Below are positions 7,919-16,472 of a stretch of DNA of 64,000 nucleotides, in pieces (within the stretch, counting starts at the first letter, position 1; every line of letters begins with the position of its first letter). The notes beneath the pieces are model-generated. The model was not told where the DNA came from, ran no database searches, and worked only from the letters and a program-made list of their open reading frames with translations. The DNA is taken from positions 1 through 64,000 of the forward strand of contig NCJG01000007.1 of assembly GCA_002282385.1 (NCBI GenBank). Direction: 5' to 3'. The stretch comes from Sphingomonadales bacterium 39-57-19 (GTDB lineage Bacteria > Pseudomonadota > Alphaproteobacteria > Sphingomonadales > Sphingomonadaceae). Position numbers and translations under genes: made by a program.

Positions 7919-9238
7919 TTAAGCGCCCAAAATGTGCATGACCATTGGTTCGCCAAGCAGACTGTCGGAATGCTTGAGTGACTGAAGCGTATCATTGATC
8001 GCTTGCTCTGGGCCAGCATGGGTGACCATCGCCACCAAGGCCGTTCCATCGTCACCTGCTTCGGTCTGGATCAGGCTTTCAATCGAAAGCCCGGCATCGC
8101 GCATAGCTGCTGTAATTTCGGCAAGCACACCGACGCGGTCGGCGACGACCATACGCAAATAGGATTTGCTGACCCGGTGTGCCGATGCTGCGCGTGGTAA
8201 TTTTTCGAGCTCTGCCGACGGCATCGAGAATGCGGGGCCAGTTTCCTTACGCGCAATGTCGACAAGGTCGGCAACAACGGCGGATGCCGTTGGCTTGTCC
8301 CCAGCGCCCGCGCCTTGGAATAATAGGCGTCCGGAGAAGTTGCCTTCAGCCACGACAGCGTTGGTGGCGCCGATGACATGCGCCAGCGGATGGCTGAGCG
8401 GGACAAGGCATGGTTCAACGCGTTGGAAGATATTTGCCGCGCCATTGTCGCCGTCGATTTCGGCAAGCCCGATGAGGCGGATGCGATAACCCAGCGTTTT
8501 TGCTTGTGCGATGTCAGCGGCGAGTATTTTGCGAACACCGCGCGCTTCGACGCCGCTAAAATCAATGACCGATCCAAAGCTGAGCGAGGCCAGAATGGAA
8601 AGCTTATGCGCGGCGTCTATGCCGTCAATATCGAACGAAGGATCAGATTCGGCAAAGCCCTTTGCCTGCGCGTCCGACAGCACCTGCGCAAAATCGAGGC
8701 CGTCACGCTCCATCGTCGACAAGATGAAATTGCAGGTCCCGTTCAATATGCCATAAACGCGATCGATCCGGTTGGCGGCGGCACCATCGCGCAAACCTTG
8801 AATCACCGGAATACCGCCAGCGACGGCGGCTTCAAATTTGAGCGCGGCCTGCTTGCTTTCGGCCAGAGCCGCCAGTTCAGCGCCGTGATGGGCGACCATG
8901 GCTTTGTTGGCTGTTACCAATGCCCGTCCGTTTGTTAGCGTCTCGCGCGCCAATGTAAGCGCTGGACCATCAGCCCCGCCGACAAGTTCAACGACGACAT
9001 CGACATCGTCTGCGGTCGCCAATTCGCCCATATCGTCGACCCAGCGATAGCCGGACAGATCAACACCCCGGTCTTTGGTCCGGTCGCGCGCGGTGATGGC
9101 AACAATCTGGATCTCGCGGCCCGCCCGGCGCGCGATCAAGGCGCTATTTTCTTCAAGAAGGCGGATGACGCCGGTTCCTACTGTCCCAAGACCAGCCAGA
9201 CCCACCTTAAGCGGGGCGATACGAGAGGGGGTGGACAT
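7919..9238 (-). CDS. hom: Homoserine dehydrogenase
   Basis: Homoserine dehydrogenase reduces aspartate semialdehyde to homoserine, the branch point to methionine and threonine. The 439-residue protein has an N-terminal Rossmann loop GLAGLGTVGTGV. The catalytic domain follows, with YGILNGTCNFILS and GFAESDPSFDIDGIDAAHK. A C-terminal ACT regulatory domain starts near LRMVVADRVGVLAEI and ends with IQTEAGDDGTALVAMVTH, suggesting feedback control by an end-product amino acid. An upstream in-frame extension is possible, but the ATG at 9238 begins directly before the conserved core and matches family length. It is first in the hom-glpX-recJ order. Confidence 0.96.
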   Translation of the reverse strand: MSTPSRIAPLKVGLAGLGTVGTGVIRLLEENSALIARRAGREIQIVAITARDRTKDRGVDLSGYRWVDDMGELATADDVDVVVELVGGADGPALTLARETLTNGRALVTANKAMVAHHGAELAALAESKQAALKFEAAVAGGIPVIQGLRDGAAANRIDRVYGILNGTCNFILSTMERDGLDFAQVLSDAQAKGFAESDPSFDIDGIDAAHKLSILASLSFGSVIDFSGVEARGVRKILAADIAQAKTLGYRIRLIGLAEIDGDNGAANIFQRVEPCLVPLSHPLAHVIGATNAVVAEGNFSGRLLFQGAGAGDKPTASAVVADLVDIARKETGPAFSMPSAELEKLPRAASAHRVSKSYLRMVVADRVGVLAEITAAMRDAGLSIESLIQTEAGDDGTALVAMVTHAGPEQAINDTLQSLKHSDSLLGEPMVMHILGA

Positions 9239-9472
9239 AGGTTCTAATTTCCTGCCGAAAAGAATGTGTATTTGCGCCGCGCTTAAGCGGATTTGCGTTG
9301 AATTGCCAGCCCCGGCTTGCTGCAAAGTCGCGGCTGGGCAAACTGCACAGAGCCTATCGCCCCTGCGAAAACAGCACAGCGACGCGCGCCAACGTCTTTT
9401 TGGTGGGAGCACGCTAGCCCTGTGACCCATCATTCGCTAGGGGCCACAGATTGGTTTTACATGGAGCGACAA

Positions 9473-10342
9473 ATGCGTGCAGTCGGCGTTATCGGAGCAG
9501 GTCAAATGGGTGCGGGCATCGCACAGGTCAGTGCAGGTGCTGGCTATCATGTCTATTTGTCGGACCTTGATCTGGCAAAGGCCGAAGAAGGCAAGGCTGG
9601 CATCGCCAAGGCACTGAGCCGTCTGGTCGCCAAAGAAAAAATGTCGGCGGGCGATGCAGAGACGCTTTTGTCACGCATAGAACCGGTTGCGCGCTATGAA
9701 CCGATGGCCGTTGCCGGGCTGATCATTGAAGCCGCGACGGAGCGGGAAGACATCAAGCGCAAGATATTTGAATCGGTAGGCGCAGTCCTAGGCGATCAGG
9801 CTGTATTGGCGTCCAATACGTCATCCATCCCCATTACGCGGCTGGCACAATCATCACCCGACCCACAGCGCTTTATCGGCGTGCATTTCTTCAACCCCGT
9901 TCCCGTCATGGGCCTGATTGAAATCATCCGCGGATTGGCGACGACCGATGCGACTGTCGACGTCGTTCGCCAATATGGCGAAGCATTGGGTAAGCAATTG
10001 GTGTTTGCAAATGATGCACCCGGCTTCATCGTTAATCGCGTGCTGATGCCGATGATCAACGAAGCATGTTTCGCACTGGGTGAAGGCGTTGCCACTATGC
10101 GCGATATCGACACCGCGTGCCAATTGGGTCTTAACCACCCGATGGGGCCACTTACATTGGCGGATTTCATTGGCCTCGACACCTGCCTTGAAATCACAAA
10201 TGTGCTGTTTCAATCGACAGGTGATCCGAAATTCCGGCCAGCGCCATTGCTGCAAAAATATGTTGAGGCCGGCTGGTTCGGACGCAAAACGAAGCGTGGC
10301 TTTTACGATTATTCGGGCGAGGTACCGCAGCCAACACGTTAA
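9473..10342 (+). CDS. 3-hydroxybutyryl-CoA dehydrogenase
   Basis: A 289-residue enzyme of the 3-hydroxyacyl-CoA dehydrogenase family that interconverts acetoacetyl-CoA and 3-hydroxybutyryl-CoA with NAD(P). The N-terminal Rossmann loop is [11 protein letters not shown]. The catalytic region has [24 protein letters not shown] (with the catalytic His) and the C-terminal-domain motif [19 protein letters not shown]. The start at 9473 is preferred over the ATG at 9461 because GGAG lies six bases upstream of it. It is divergent from hom across 234 bp and convergent with metC, with only three bases between the stop codons. Confidence 0.93.
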   Translation: MRAVGVIGAGQMGAGIAQVSAGAGYHVYLSDLDLAKAEEGKAGIAKALSRLVAKEKMSAGDAETLLSRIEPVARYEPMAVAGLIIEAATEREDIKRKIFESVGAVLGDQAVLASNTSSIPITRLAQSSPDPQRFIGVHFFNPVPVMGLIEIIRGLATTDATVDVVRQYGEALGKQLVFANDAPGFIVNRVLMPMINEACFALGEGVATMRDIDTACQLGLNHPMGPLTLADFIGLDTCLEITNVLFQSTGDPKFRPAPLLQKYVEAGWFGRKTKRGFYDYSGEVPQPTR

Positions 10343-10345
10343 TAT

Positions 10346-11530
10346 TTATTGTTGGGTGCGGGCCACTTCAAAGGCTTGGCCAAGGTCGGCGATAAGATCA
10401 TCGGTGTCCTCAAGCCCGATTTGCAGGCGGATCAGCGTGCCGGGCTTATTCCATGCCACGACTGACCGGTATTTCTCGGGCTGAACAGGCAAGGCAAGGC
10501 TTTCAAACCCGCCCCAGCTATAGCCAATGCCGAACAGTTGCAGCGCGTCGACAAAGGCCGCTGCGGTTTCCGTGTCGCCGGTGTGGATGAATGAAAACAA
10601 CCCCGATGATCCGGTAAAGTCGCGTTTCCAAATATCGTGTCCCGGGCAATCGGGTAAAGCGGGATGGTAAACGGCCGCGACATCGGCCTGTGTCTGCAGC
10701 CATTGCGCAATATGCAATGCAGAAGCCTCATGCGCCTTCATCCGCACCGACAATGTCCGCAGGCCCCGGCTCGCCAGATAGGCATCGTCGGGTGAAACAG
10801 TCTGGCCAAGTTGCTGCGCGGTTTGGCGCAATTTCGTCCATAGTTTATCGTGCGTGGTGACACTGCCCATCATCACATCGCTATGGCCGACAATATATTT
10901 GGTGCACGACAAGATCGCCATATCGATGCCCTTGTCGAGCGCGGTATGGAAATAGGATGTGGCCCATGTATTATCGAGAAGGGTGACGACATTGCGTTTT
11001 TTCGCAGCGGCGCAGATTGCAGGAATGTCCTGCATTTCAAATGTCAGGCTGCCGGGTGATTCCAGCAATATGGCCCACGTGCGATCACAAAAGAGCGCGT
11101 CGTAATCGGTGGTGCGTGGGTCAAAATATCGGGTTTCAACCCCAAAGCGCTTCAGAAACCCGTCTGCCAAAGACCGGCTAGGGTCATAAACATTATCGGT
11201 CATCAGCAAGATGTCACCCGCCTTCAGCACCGACAGCAGGGCACAGGCAATCGCGGCAACGCCGGACGGATACAGCATGGTCCCATGCGCACCAGGCTCC
11301 ATTTCGGTCAGCGCGTCGGCGAGGGACCATTGCGTTGGCGAACCACGACGGCCGTAGAAAAAGCGGCCATCTTCGTTGCGCCCTTTGCCGGCCTCCAGCT
11401 CCGCCACATTTTCATATAAATGTGTGCTGGCGCGCCAAACAGGCACATTCACGACGGGGCCCGTGAGCGAAGCCTTGCGCCCTGCAGTGACTGTTTTCGT
11501 GGCTGGCTTTTGAGGCTTTTTGGAACTCAA
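10346..11530 (-). CDS. metC: Cystathionine beta-lyase
   Basis: PLP enzyme of the Cys/Met metabolism family that cleaves cystathionine to homocysteine, pyruvate and ammonia. The 394-residue protein carries YGRRGSPT near the N-terminus and the lysine motif AILSCTKYIVGHSD, where the Lys binds PLP, as expected for MetC. The start is probably TTG at 11528-11530, which overlaps the TGA of the upstream sulfurtransferase in a TTGA arrangement and so suggests translational coupling. An upstream in-frame start would lie inside that gene. Together with hom, metF and split metH elsewhere in the window it belongs to the methionine pathway. Confidence 0.92.
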   Translation of the reverse strand: MSSKKPQKPATKTVTAGRKASLTGPVVNVPVWRASTHLYENVAELEAGKGRNEDGRFFYGRRGSPTQWSLADALTEMEPGAHGTMLYPSGVAAIACALLSVLKAGDILLMTDNVYDPSRSLADGFLKRFGVETRYFDPRTTDYDALFCDRTWAILLESPGSLTFEMQDIPAICAAAKKRNVVTLLDNTWATSYFHTALDKGIDMAILSCTKYIVGHSDVMMGSVTTHDKLWTKLRQTAQQLGQTVSPDDAYLASRGLRTLSVRMKAHEASALHIAQWLQTQADVAAVYHPALPDCPGHDIWKRDFTGSSGLFSFIHTGDTETAAAFVDALQLFGIGYSWGGFESLALPVQPEKYRSVVAWNKPGTLIRLQIGLEDTDDLIADLGQAFEVARTQQ

Positions 11531-12369
11531 GCCGCACCCTGCGCCTTGGGGGTATCCTTGTCCAAGCCCCATTCGGACCAGCTGCCATCATATAAGGCAA
11601 CGTCGGATTTGCCGGTGAGGCGCGCGCCGAACAGAACAACAGCTGCGGTCATTCCAGAGCCGCAGGTCGTGATCATCGGCTTGTTCAAATCAACGCCCGC
11701 ATCGGTAAAGGCTTGGGTCAACGCATCGCCGCGCTTCCATGTGCCGTCTGCGTTCAAAAGATTGCCAAAGGGCAGGTTGCGGCTGCCGGGGATGTGGCCG
11801 GAAGCCATGTCAGGCCGCGGTTCGGCTTCTTCACCGGTAAATCGTCCTGCGCCACGGGCATCCACGACATCGGCTTCCTTGCTGTGCAAATTGGCAAGCA
11901 TGTCTGCTTTGTTGCGCACGGCCTTTTCGTCTTTCCAGACAGTGAAGTGGCGGTGGCGCAACGTAGGCTTGCCGGTTTCGAGCGCGCGGCCTTCGGCTTT
12001 CCATTTTGCAATGCCACCATCGAGGATCGCAACATCATGCGCGCCAAACAAGGTCAGCATCCACCAAGCGCGCGTTGCCGATTTGAACGGGCTGTCGTCG
12101 TAGACCACGATGCGGCTGCCGTCGCCCAGGCCAAGCGATTGCATGCGGCTGGCAAATTTCTCTGGCGGCGGCAATGTGTTGGGCAGGCTGCTGTTTGCGT
12201 CGGCGAGTTCCTGCAAGTCCATGAACACAGCGCCGGGAATATGGCCACCTTCATATTCGGCCTGCGCATTGCGGCCAGCATCGGGCATGAACCAGGTGGC
12301 ATCTACAACGCGCAAATCAGACGCGCCGATTTCGTTCGCCAACCATTCGGTGCTTACTACCAATTCCAT
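11527..12369 (-). CDS. sseA: 3-mercaptopyruvate sulfurtransferase
   Basis: A 280-residue protein with two rhodanese domains. The active-site loop CGSGMTA in the C-terminal domain carries the persulfide cysteine and matches mercaptopyruvate sulfurtransferases more than thiosulfate sulfurtransferases. The N-terminal domain ends in the usual VYDDSPFKSATRAWWML segment. The enzyme moves sulfur from 3-mercaptopyruvate to acceptors such as thiols or cyanide in the cytoplasm. It is upstream of metC with a 4-bp overlap, forming a two-gene sulfur-metabolism operon. Confidence 0.93.
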   Translation of the reverse strand: MELVVSTEWLANEIGASDLRVVDATWFMPDAGRNAQAEYEGGHIPGAVFMDLQELADANSSLPNTLPPPEKFASRMQSLGLGDGSRIVVYDDSPFKSATRAWWMLTLFGAHDVAILDGGIAKWKAEGRALETGKPTLRHRHFTVWKDEKAVRNKADMLANLHSKEADVVDARGAGRFTGEEAEPRPDMASGHIPGSRNLPFGNLLNADGTWKRGDALTQAFTDAGVDLNKPMITTCGSGMTAAVVLFGARLTGKSDVALYDGSWSEWGLDKDTPKAQGAA

Positions 12370-12431
12370 GTTTTTGTCCTTGCCCGCTATTTTTGATTCT
12401 TGTGCGCTGCAAGATAAGCAGCTTTTCCAAA

Positions 12432-13955
12432 CTAGCCAAGCGTTTCGAGAAATTGCTGTGCCTGACGACGAAGCGCAACTTTATCGGTTTCCGCCATCCG
12501 GTCCCAGTTTTTATATGGCATCGCCATGCGCGGGTTCTTGCGCAGTCTATCTTCGTTGCGCGCAATAAATTCCCAATAGAGCGCATTGAACGGACATGCC
12601 TTGGGCCCCGTTTTTTGTTTCACATCATAACGGCAGCTGGAGCAATAATCCGACATCCGGTTGATATAGGCGCCACTGGCCGCATAAGGTTTTGATGCGA
12701 GCATGCCGCCGTCTGCAAACTGGCTCATGCCCAAGCTGTTCGGCAATTCGACCCATTCATAAGCGTCTGCATAAACGGCGAGATACCATCTATGCACGTC
12801 GACCGGGTTGATGCCCGCCAGCAGGGCGAAATTGCCGGTAATCATCAGCCGCTGGATATGATGGGCGTAGGAATATGCGATTGTCTGATCGACGGTTTGC
12901 GACAGGCAATGCATGTCTGTTTTGCCCGTCCAATAAAATTCCGGCAGCGGCCGTTCAGCGCCTAGGGCATTGCTCTCCACATATTGCGGACCAGCGTGCC
13001 AATAAATGCCGCGCACATATTCGCGCCAACCAATGACCTGACGAATGAAACCTTCGGCAGCGTTGATGGGCACTTTGCCGGCCTGATATTGCGCTTCGAC
13101 CGCGCGGCACAATTCCAGCGGATCAAGCAATCCGGTGTTGAGGTAAGGCGACAAAATCGAATGCCATAAAAATGGCTCGTCGGTGAGCATTGCGTCCTGA
13201 TAATCGCCAAAGGGCGGCAACGCATGTTTCAGGAAATATGCTTGCTGTTTCAACGCATCGGCGCGGGTTACCGCAAAGCCGAATTTTGCGGTCTGGCCCA
13301 TATTGGTCGCGAATTTTGCTTCGACCATATGAATCACATCCTGCGTGATATCGTCCGGCGCGAAATGCAGTGGTTGCGGCATCGCGAGATCGCGCTTGGC
13401 CGGCTTGCGGTTTTCCGCGTCAAAATTCCACTGCCCGCCTGCGGGTGCATCGCCATCCATCAGCAATTTCGATTTACGCCGCATGTCGCGATAGAAATAT
13501 TCCATGCGAAGTTGCTTGCGGTCCTTGGCCCAGCTTTCGAATTCGGCATGGTCACACAAAAAGCGGTCGTCGGCGCGTATCTCTACCGGAACATCAAATC
13601 GGTCGGCCCAGCTGTCCAGCATGGCCTTCACCCGCCACTCGCCAGCTTCCGTGACACAAATGGCGGATGCGCTATGCCGTTCCAATGCGCGGGCGAGTTC
13701 GCCGGTAAAACTGCCGCTGTTTTCAGGATCGGTCAGCTTCACATAGTCGACGGTCCATCCGGCTGAACGCAGGTCGTCGGCATGGTGGCGCATCGCCGAT
13801 AATATGAACGCCATTTTGGATTTGTGGTGCGGCACATAGGCGGTTTCTTCGTCGAGTTCGGCCATCAAAATGACGCACGTCTTTTTGTCCTGCCCCGCCA
13901 ATGACGAAAGCGCATGGCTTAGTTGGTCGCCGAGTACCGGAATCAATGTCGTCAT
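12432..13955 (-). CDS. FeS-cluster bacterial cryptochrome/(6-4) photolyase (PhrB-like)
   Basis: A 507-residue member of the deoxyribodipyrimidine photolyase-related family, which repairs UV photoproducts or senses blue light. Cysteines stand at 350 (MHCLSQ), 438, 441 (YCSSC) and 454 (KACPF). These are the same positions as the four ligands of the [4Fe-4S] cluster known in Agrobacterium PhrB. The N-terminal antenna domain begins LIPVLGDQLSHAL. The last helical region (GNFALLAGINPVDVHRWYLAVY) is typical of the FAD-binding domain. FAD and the lumazine antenna are inferred from the family. It is upstream of sseA-metC on the same strand and divergent from queF. Confidence 0.92.
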   Translation of the reverse strand: MTTLIPVLGDQLSHALSSLAGQDKKTCVILMAELDEETAYVPHHKSKMAFILSAMRHHADDLRSAGWTVDYVKLTDPENSGSFTGELARALERHSASAICVTEAGEWRVKAMLDSWADRFDVPVEIRADDRFLCDHAEFESWAKDRKQLRMEYFYRDMRRKSKLLMDGDAPAGGQWNFDAENRKPAKRDLAMPQPLHFAPDDITQDVIHMVEAKFATNMGQTAKFGFAVTRADALKQQAYFLKHALPPFGDYQDAMLTDEPFLWHSILSPYLNTGLLDPLELCRAVEAQYQAGKVPINAAEGFIRQVIGWREYVRGIYWHAGPQYVESNALGAERPLPEFYWTGKTDMHCLSQTVDQTIAYSYAHHIQRLMITGNFALLAGINPVDVHRWYLAVYADAYEWVELPNSLGMSQFADGGMLASKPYAASGAYINRMSDYCSSCRYDVKQKTGPKACPFNALYWEFIARNEDRLRKNPRMAMPYKNWDRMAETDKVALRRQAQQFLETLG

Positions 13956-14119
13956 GATCGGAGCGTTAGCGAGGCCATGTCCGGGGCACGATACAGGTTT
14001 TCAGGAAAAAGCCCGCGTTGACCCATCCGCATGCGTTTTGGCATGCGCGCGAAGTGCATATCTTGCGCAATCGCGATGACCCGTTTGCTTCCCGTGGTGA
14101 AACCGCTAAATGCGCAGCT

Positions 14120-14578
14120 ATGACCGACGAACTAAAGCCGATGTATCTGGGTGCGCAAAGCGCACTTCCCCAAACGCCTGAAGAGGCTGAGCTGGATTAT
14201 GTCCCCAATCCGCGCCCCGACACGCTGTATCTGGCACGCTTTGCCGTGCCTGAGTTTACGTCTTTATGCCCGGTCACGGCGCAACCCGATTTTGCGCATC
14301 TGGTCATCGATTATGCGCCCGACAAAAGCATTGTTGAATCAAAGTCGCTGAAGCTTTTCTTGGGTTCGTTCCGTAATCACGCCGCCTTCCACGAAGATTG
14401 CACCGTTGGCATCGGGCAGCGGCTTTTCACCGAAATGAAGCCGCATTGGCTGCGCATTGGTGGTTATTGGTATCCGCGCGGCGGAATTCCTATCGATGTG
14501 TTTTGGCAATCGGGGGAACCGCCCAAGGGGCTGTGGCTGCCGGATCAGGGCGTTGCCCCGTACCGCGGTCGTGGCTGA
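14120..14578 (+). CDS. queF: NADPH-dependent 7-cyano-7-deazaguanine reductase
   Basis: QueF reduces preQ0 to preQ1 in queuosine biosynthesis. This is the short, single-domain form (152 residues). The nucleophilic Cys lies in [18 protein letters not shown], and the family motif [18 protein letters not shown] follows. The ATG at 14120 gives the expected N-terminus ([11 protein letters not shown]); an upstream extension to 14018 lacks conserved sequence. No preQ1 riboswitch was recognisable in the 164-bp divergent region toward the photolyase gene. Confidence 0.95.
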   Translation: MTDELKPMYLGAQSALPQTPEEAELDYVPNPRPDTLYLARFAVPEFTSLCPVTAQPDFAHLVIDYAPDKSIVESKSLKLFLGSFRNHAAFHEDCTVGIGQRLFTEMKPHWLRIGGYWYPRGGIPIDVFWQSGEPPKGLWLPDQGVAPYRGRG

Positions 14579-14737
14579 GCCTATTCAAACAGGTTGCCCA
14601 AGTTTCCCCGCATAACGGACCTGCCGAACGATCCTGCCTGTTGATCGGAACTCTTCTCGTCGACGCCATCGAATCATTGGTCGCAAAAATGACCTTTGTC
14701 GGTGACAGATGGACTTTGAGGCCTCTATTGCAGCTTC

Positions 14738-15856
14738 ATGGCTCAAATGTTTTCGAAGACCACCAAGCGCGTTCATAAAGCTGGCCAAACAGGCCTTGCG
14801 TCTTTGGCGCTGTTGTCCGTTTTATCGGGGTGCGTATCTGCGCCAGTGCGTCGGGGACCTACGCCGCCAGCAGCAATAGCCCTAGCACCAGCAGTTGTAG
14901 CGCCCGCACGTCTCGCAATTGTAAGGCCGCCTGCCGGTCTGGAAAATCTGATTCAAGATCAATGGCGTTTGTTCCCGGGGCGGACTGGTGTTGCCATTAT
15001 GCGCGTGGACGGTGGTGAGTGGGTTTTAGGCCGCAGGATGGATGAATTGTTTCCCCAACAAAGCGTATCCAAAACCTGGGTTGCGCTCACCGTGTTGGAC
15101 ATGGTCGATCAAGGGAAACTTCGCCTCGATCAGAAAGTGCGGATCACACGGGATGATCTGGCGGTTTTTCATCAGCCCATCCGTGATCAGGTGATCGCCA
15201 ATGGCAGCATTGAGGTTTCGGTTCTCAATCTGCTGGAAACATCCATTCGCGCGAGTGACAATACCGCCAATGACTCGTTGCTGCGCACCGTAGGTGGTCC
15301 GCAAGCGGTAAAGAGTTTTATCGCGCGCAAGAATTTGGGTGCGATCCGCTTTGGGCCGGGCGAACGCGCGTTGCAAAGCGGCATCGCTGGTCTGGACTGG
15401 AAACAGGAATATGCAATTGGTCGGCGCTTTTATGCTGCGCGCGATGCCGTGCCGTTGGCGACCCGCAAGGGTGCGCTTGACCGCTATCTGAATGATCCAA
15501 TCGATGGGGCAAGTCCGCAAGCCATTGTCCGCGCCTTGGCAAAGCTTGCTAAGGGGGAATTGTTGTCGGCGTCTTCAACGCGCCTCATGCTCGATATCAT
15601 GTCGCGGACGTCAAGTGGCCCTAACCGGTTGAAGGCGGGTGTGCCCGCAGGTTGGAGCTTTTTGCACAAAACCGGGACTGGTCAGGTTTTGCCGCCGGTT
15701 TCCACGGGATATAATGATATCGGGATTATGACAGCGCCAGATGGCACACGTTACGCTATCGCGGTGATGATGGGCAGCACGACGGCGTCTATTCCGCAAC
15801 GGATGACATTCATGCAATTTGTATCGCGCACCGTGGCTTCATACCACCAGAACTGA
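14738..15856 (+). CDS. Class A beta-lactamase-like serine hydrolase, lipoprotein
   Basis: A 372-residue secreted protein with a lipobox ending at Cys32 (VLSGC) and a Pro/Ala-rich linker before the catalytic domain. Active-site motifs are in the right order and spacing for a class A beta-lactamase or related serine hydrolase: SVSK at 109-112 (nucleophile Ser), SDN at 173-175 and KTG at 311-313. I do not see a convincing ExxLN omega-loop motif, the site of the deacylating Glu in true class A enzymes; GERALQSG near 208-215 is the only candidate. It may be a beta-lactamase of unusual type or a non-hydrolytic penicillin-binding relative. An alternative start is the ATG at 14747. Confidence 0.85.
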   Translation: MAQMFSKTTKRVHKAGQTGLASLALLSVLSGCVSAPVRRGPTPPAAIALAPAVVAPARLAIVRPPAGLENLIQDQWRLFPGRTGVAIMRVDGGEWVLGRRMDELFPQQSVSKTWVALTVLDMVDQGKLRLDQKVRITRDDLAVFHQPIRDQVIANGSIEVSVLNLLETSIRASDNTANDSLLRTVGGPQAVKSFIARKNLGAIRFGPGERALQSGIAGLDWKQEYAIGRRFYAARDAVPLATRKGALDRYLNDPIDGASPQAIVRALAKLAKGELLSASSTRLMLDIMSRTSSGPNRLKAGVPAGWSFLHKTGTGQVLPPVSTGYNDIGIMTAPDGTRYAIAVMMGSTTASIPQRMTFMQFVSRTVASYHQN

Positions 15857-15917
15857 CGCCTTATGGCGATGTTTCGGTTGGAGCGTCGCGCGCGGCATCC
15901 AACGTGTCTAAGGCGGA

Positions 15918-15954
15918 CAAAGAAAAGGGCCGTCCTGCAAGCAGAACAGCCCTT
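15918..15954 (-). terminator. Intrinsic terminator after the Ala-rich lipoprotein gene
   Basis: On the minus strand AAGGGCTGTTCTGC pairs, with two mismatches, with GCAGGACGGCCCTT across a TT loop and is followed by TTTTCTTT. It lies about 30 nt after the lipoprotein stop codon and also faces the end of the beta-lactamase-like gene. Confidence 0.85.
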
Positions 15955-15984
15955 ATCAAAAGCTTTCGCTAAAAAGCGCGAATA

Positions 15985-16242
15985 TTACTTCGCAGCTTCT
16001 TTCGCAGCGTCTGCAGCAGGTGCAGCAGCAGCAGCGTCAGCAGCAGGTGCAGCAGCAGCAGCGTCAGCAGCAGGAGCAGCTTCAGTTGCAGCAGCTTCAG
16101 CGCCTTCTACAGCTGCGTCAGCAGCTTCAGCAGGAGCTTCTGTGGTTGCTTCTGTTGCTTCTGTGGTTGCTTCTTCAGCACCTGAGCAAGCAGCCAAACC
16201 GAGCGAAGCGGCAAGAACGAGAGATACAGCAATTTTCTTCAT
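15985..16242 (-). CDS. Small Ala/Glu-rich repeat lipoprotein
   Basis: An 85-residue protein with a clear type II signal peptide (MKKIAVSLVLAASLGLAAC, lipobox LAAC). The mature part is low-complexity, made mainly of Ala, Glu, Thr, Pro and Asp. It contains a nine-residue tandem unit (APAADAAAA) repeated at least twice near the C-terminus, encoded by a 27-bp direct repeat. Such proteins are anchored to the outer membrane or inner membrane and are probably disordered. Function is unknown. It is a single-gene unit with its own terminator and a purine-rich ribosome site (GGGG) upstream of ATG. Confidence 0.85.
   Translation of the reverse strand: MKKIAVSLVLAASLGLAACSGAEEATTEATEATTEAPAEAADAAVEGAEAAATEAAPAADAAAAAPAADAAAAAPAADAAKEAAK
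16019..16075. repeat. 27-bp tandem repeat inside the lipoprotein gene
   Basis: Two near-identical 27-bp units (plus strand beginning GGTGCAGCAGCAGCAGCGTC) lie back to back at 16019-16045 and 16046-16072, with a degenerate third beginning at 16073. The unit is a multiple of three and rich in GCA triplets, so copy-number changes would keep the reading frame and lengthen or shorten the lipoprotein. Confidence 0.85.
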
Positions 16243-16443
16243 ATGGGAAACCCCCTAGCAAAACTTATGAAAACCTGACAGGCACACCACAACGAATGCA
16301 GTAATGTCTGCGGACAGCCCTCTAGCCCGTTCACAATTCGGTGGCAATGCGCTTTTTTATTCCGGCAGGCTGATCGGCCTCAAAATTGCACTTAACTCTA
16401 CCAGAACGGTAGAAAATGCGGGAGATTTGAGCGGATTGACTTG

Positions 16444-16463
16444 ATATAAAGATTTCTTTATAT
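16444..16463. promoter_or_regulatory. Perfect 20-bp inverted repeat, candidate operator of the met operon
   Basis: ATATAAAGATTTCTTTATAT consists of two 9-bp arms around a TT centre. It ends nine bases before the ATG of the ArsR-type regulator at 16473. ArsR/SmtB repressors bind AT-rich dyads of this kind near their own promoters. The position suggests autoregulation of the regulator-metF-metH operon. Confidence 0.72.
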
Positions 16464-16472
16464 GATGGTGAA

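Noticed and set aside
7807..8055. 82-codon minus-strand frame over the end of hom
   Set aside because: It overlaps the ACT-domain end of hom in another frame and has no support.
13956..14119. preQ1 riboswitch in front of queF
   Set aside because: I looked for a short C-rich hairpin followed by an A-rich tail near the ribosome-binding site and did not see a convincing match.
14579..14737. Extension of frames from queF into the gap before the beta-lactamase-like gene
   Set aside because: The overlapping 126-codon frame is a shifted read of queF; I see no gene in this 159-bp gap.
15026..15520. 164-codon antisense frame within the beta-lactamase-like gene
   Set aside because: No start context, no domain, and complete overlap with a gene carrying active-site motifs.
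16019..16075. Repeated GCA-rich units as a possible CRISPR or satellite
   Set aside because: The units are directly adjacent without spacers and lie in the reading frame of a lipoprotein, so they are a coding tandem repeat.
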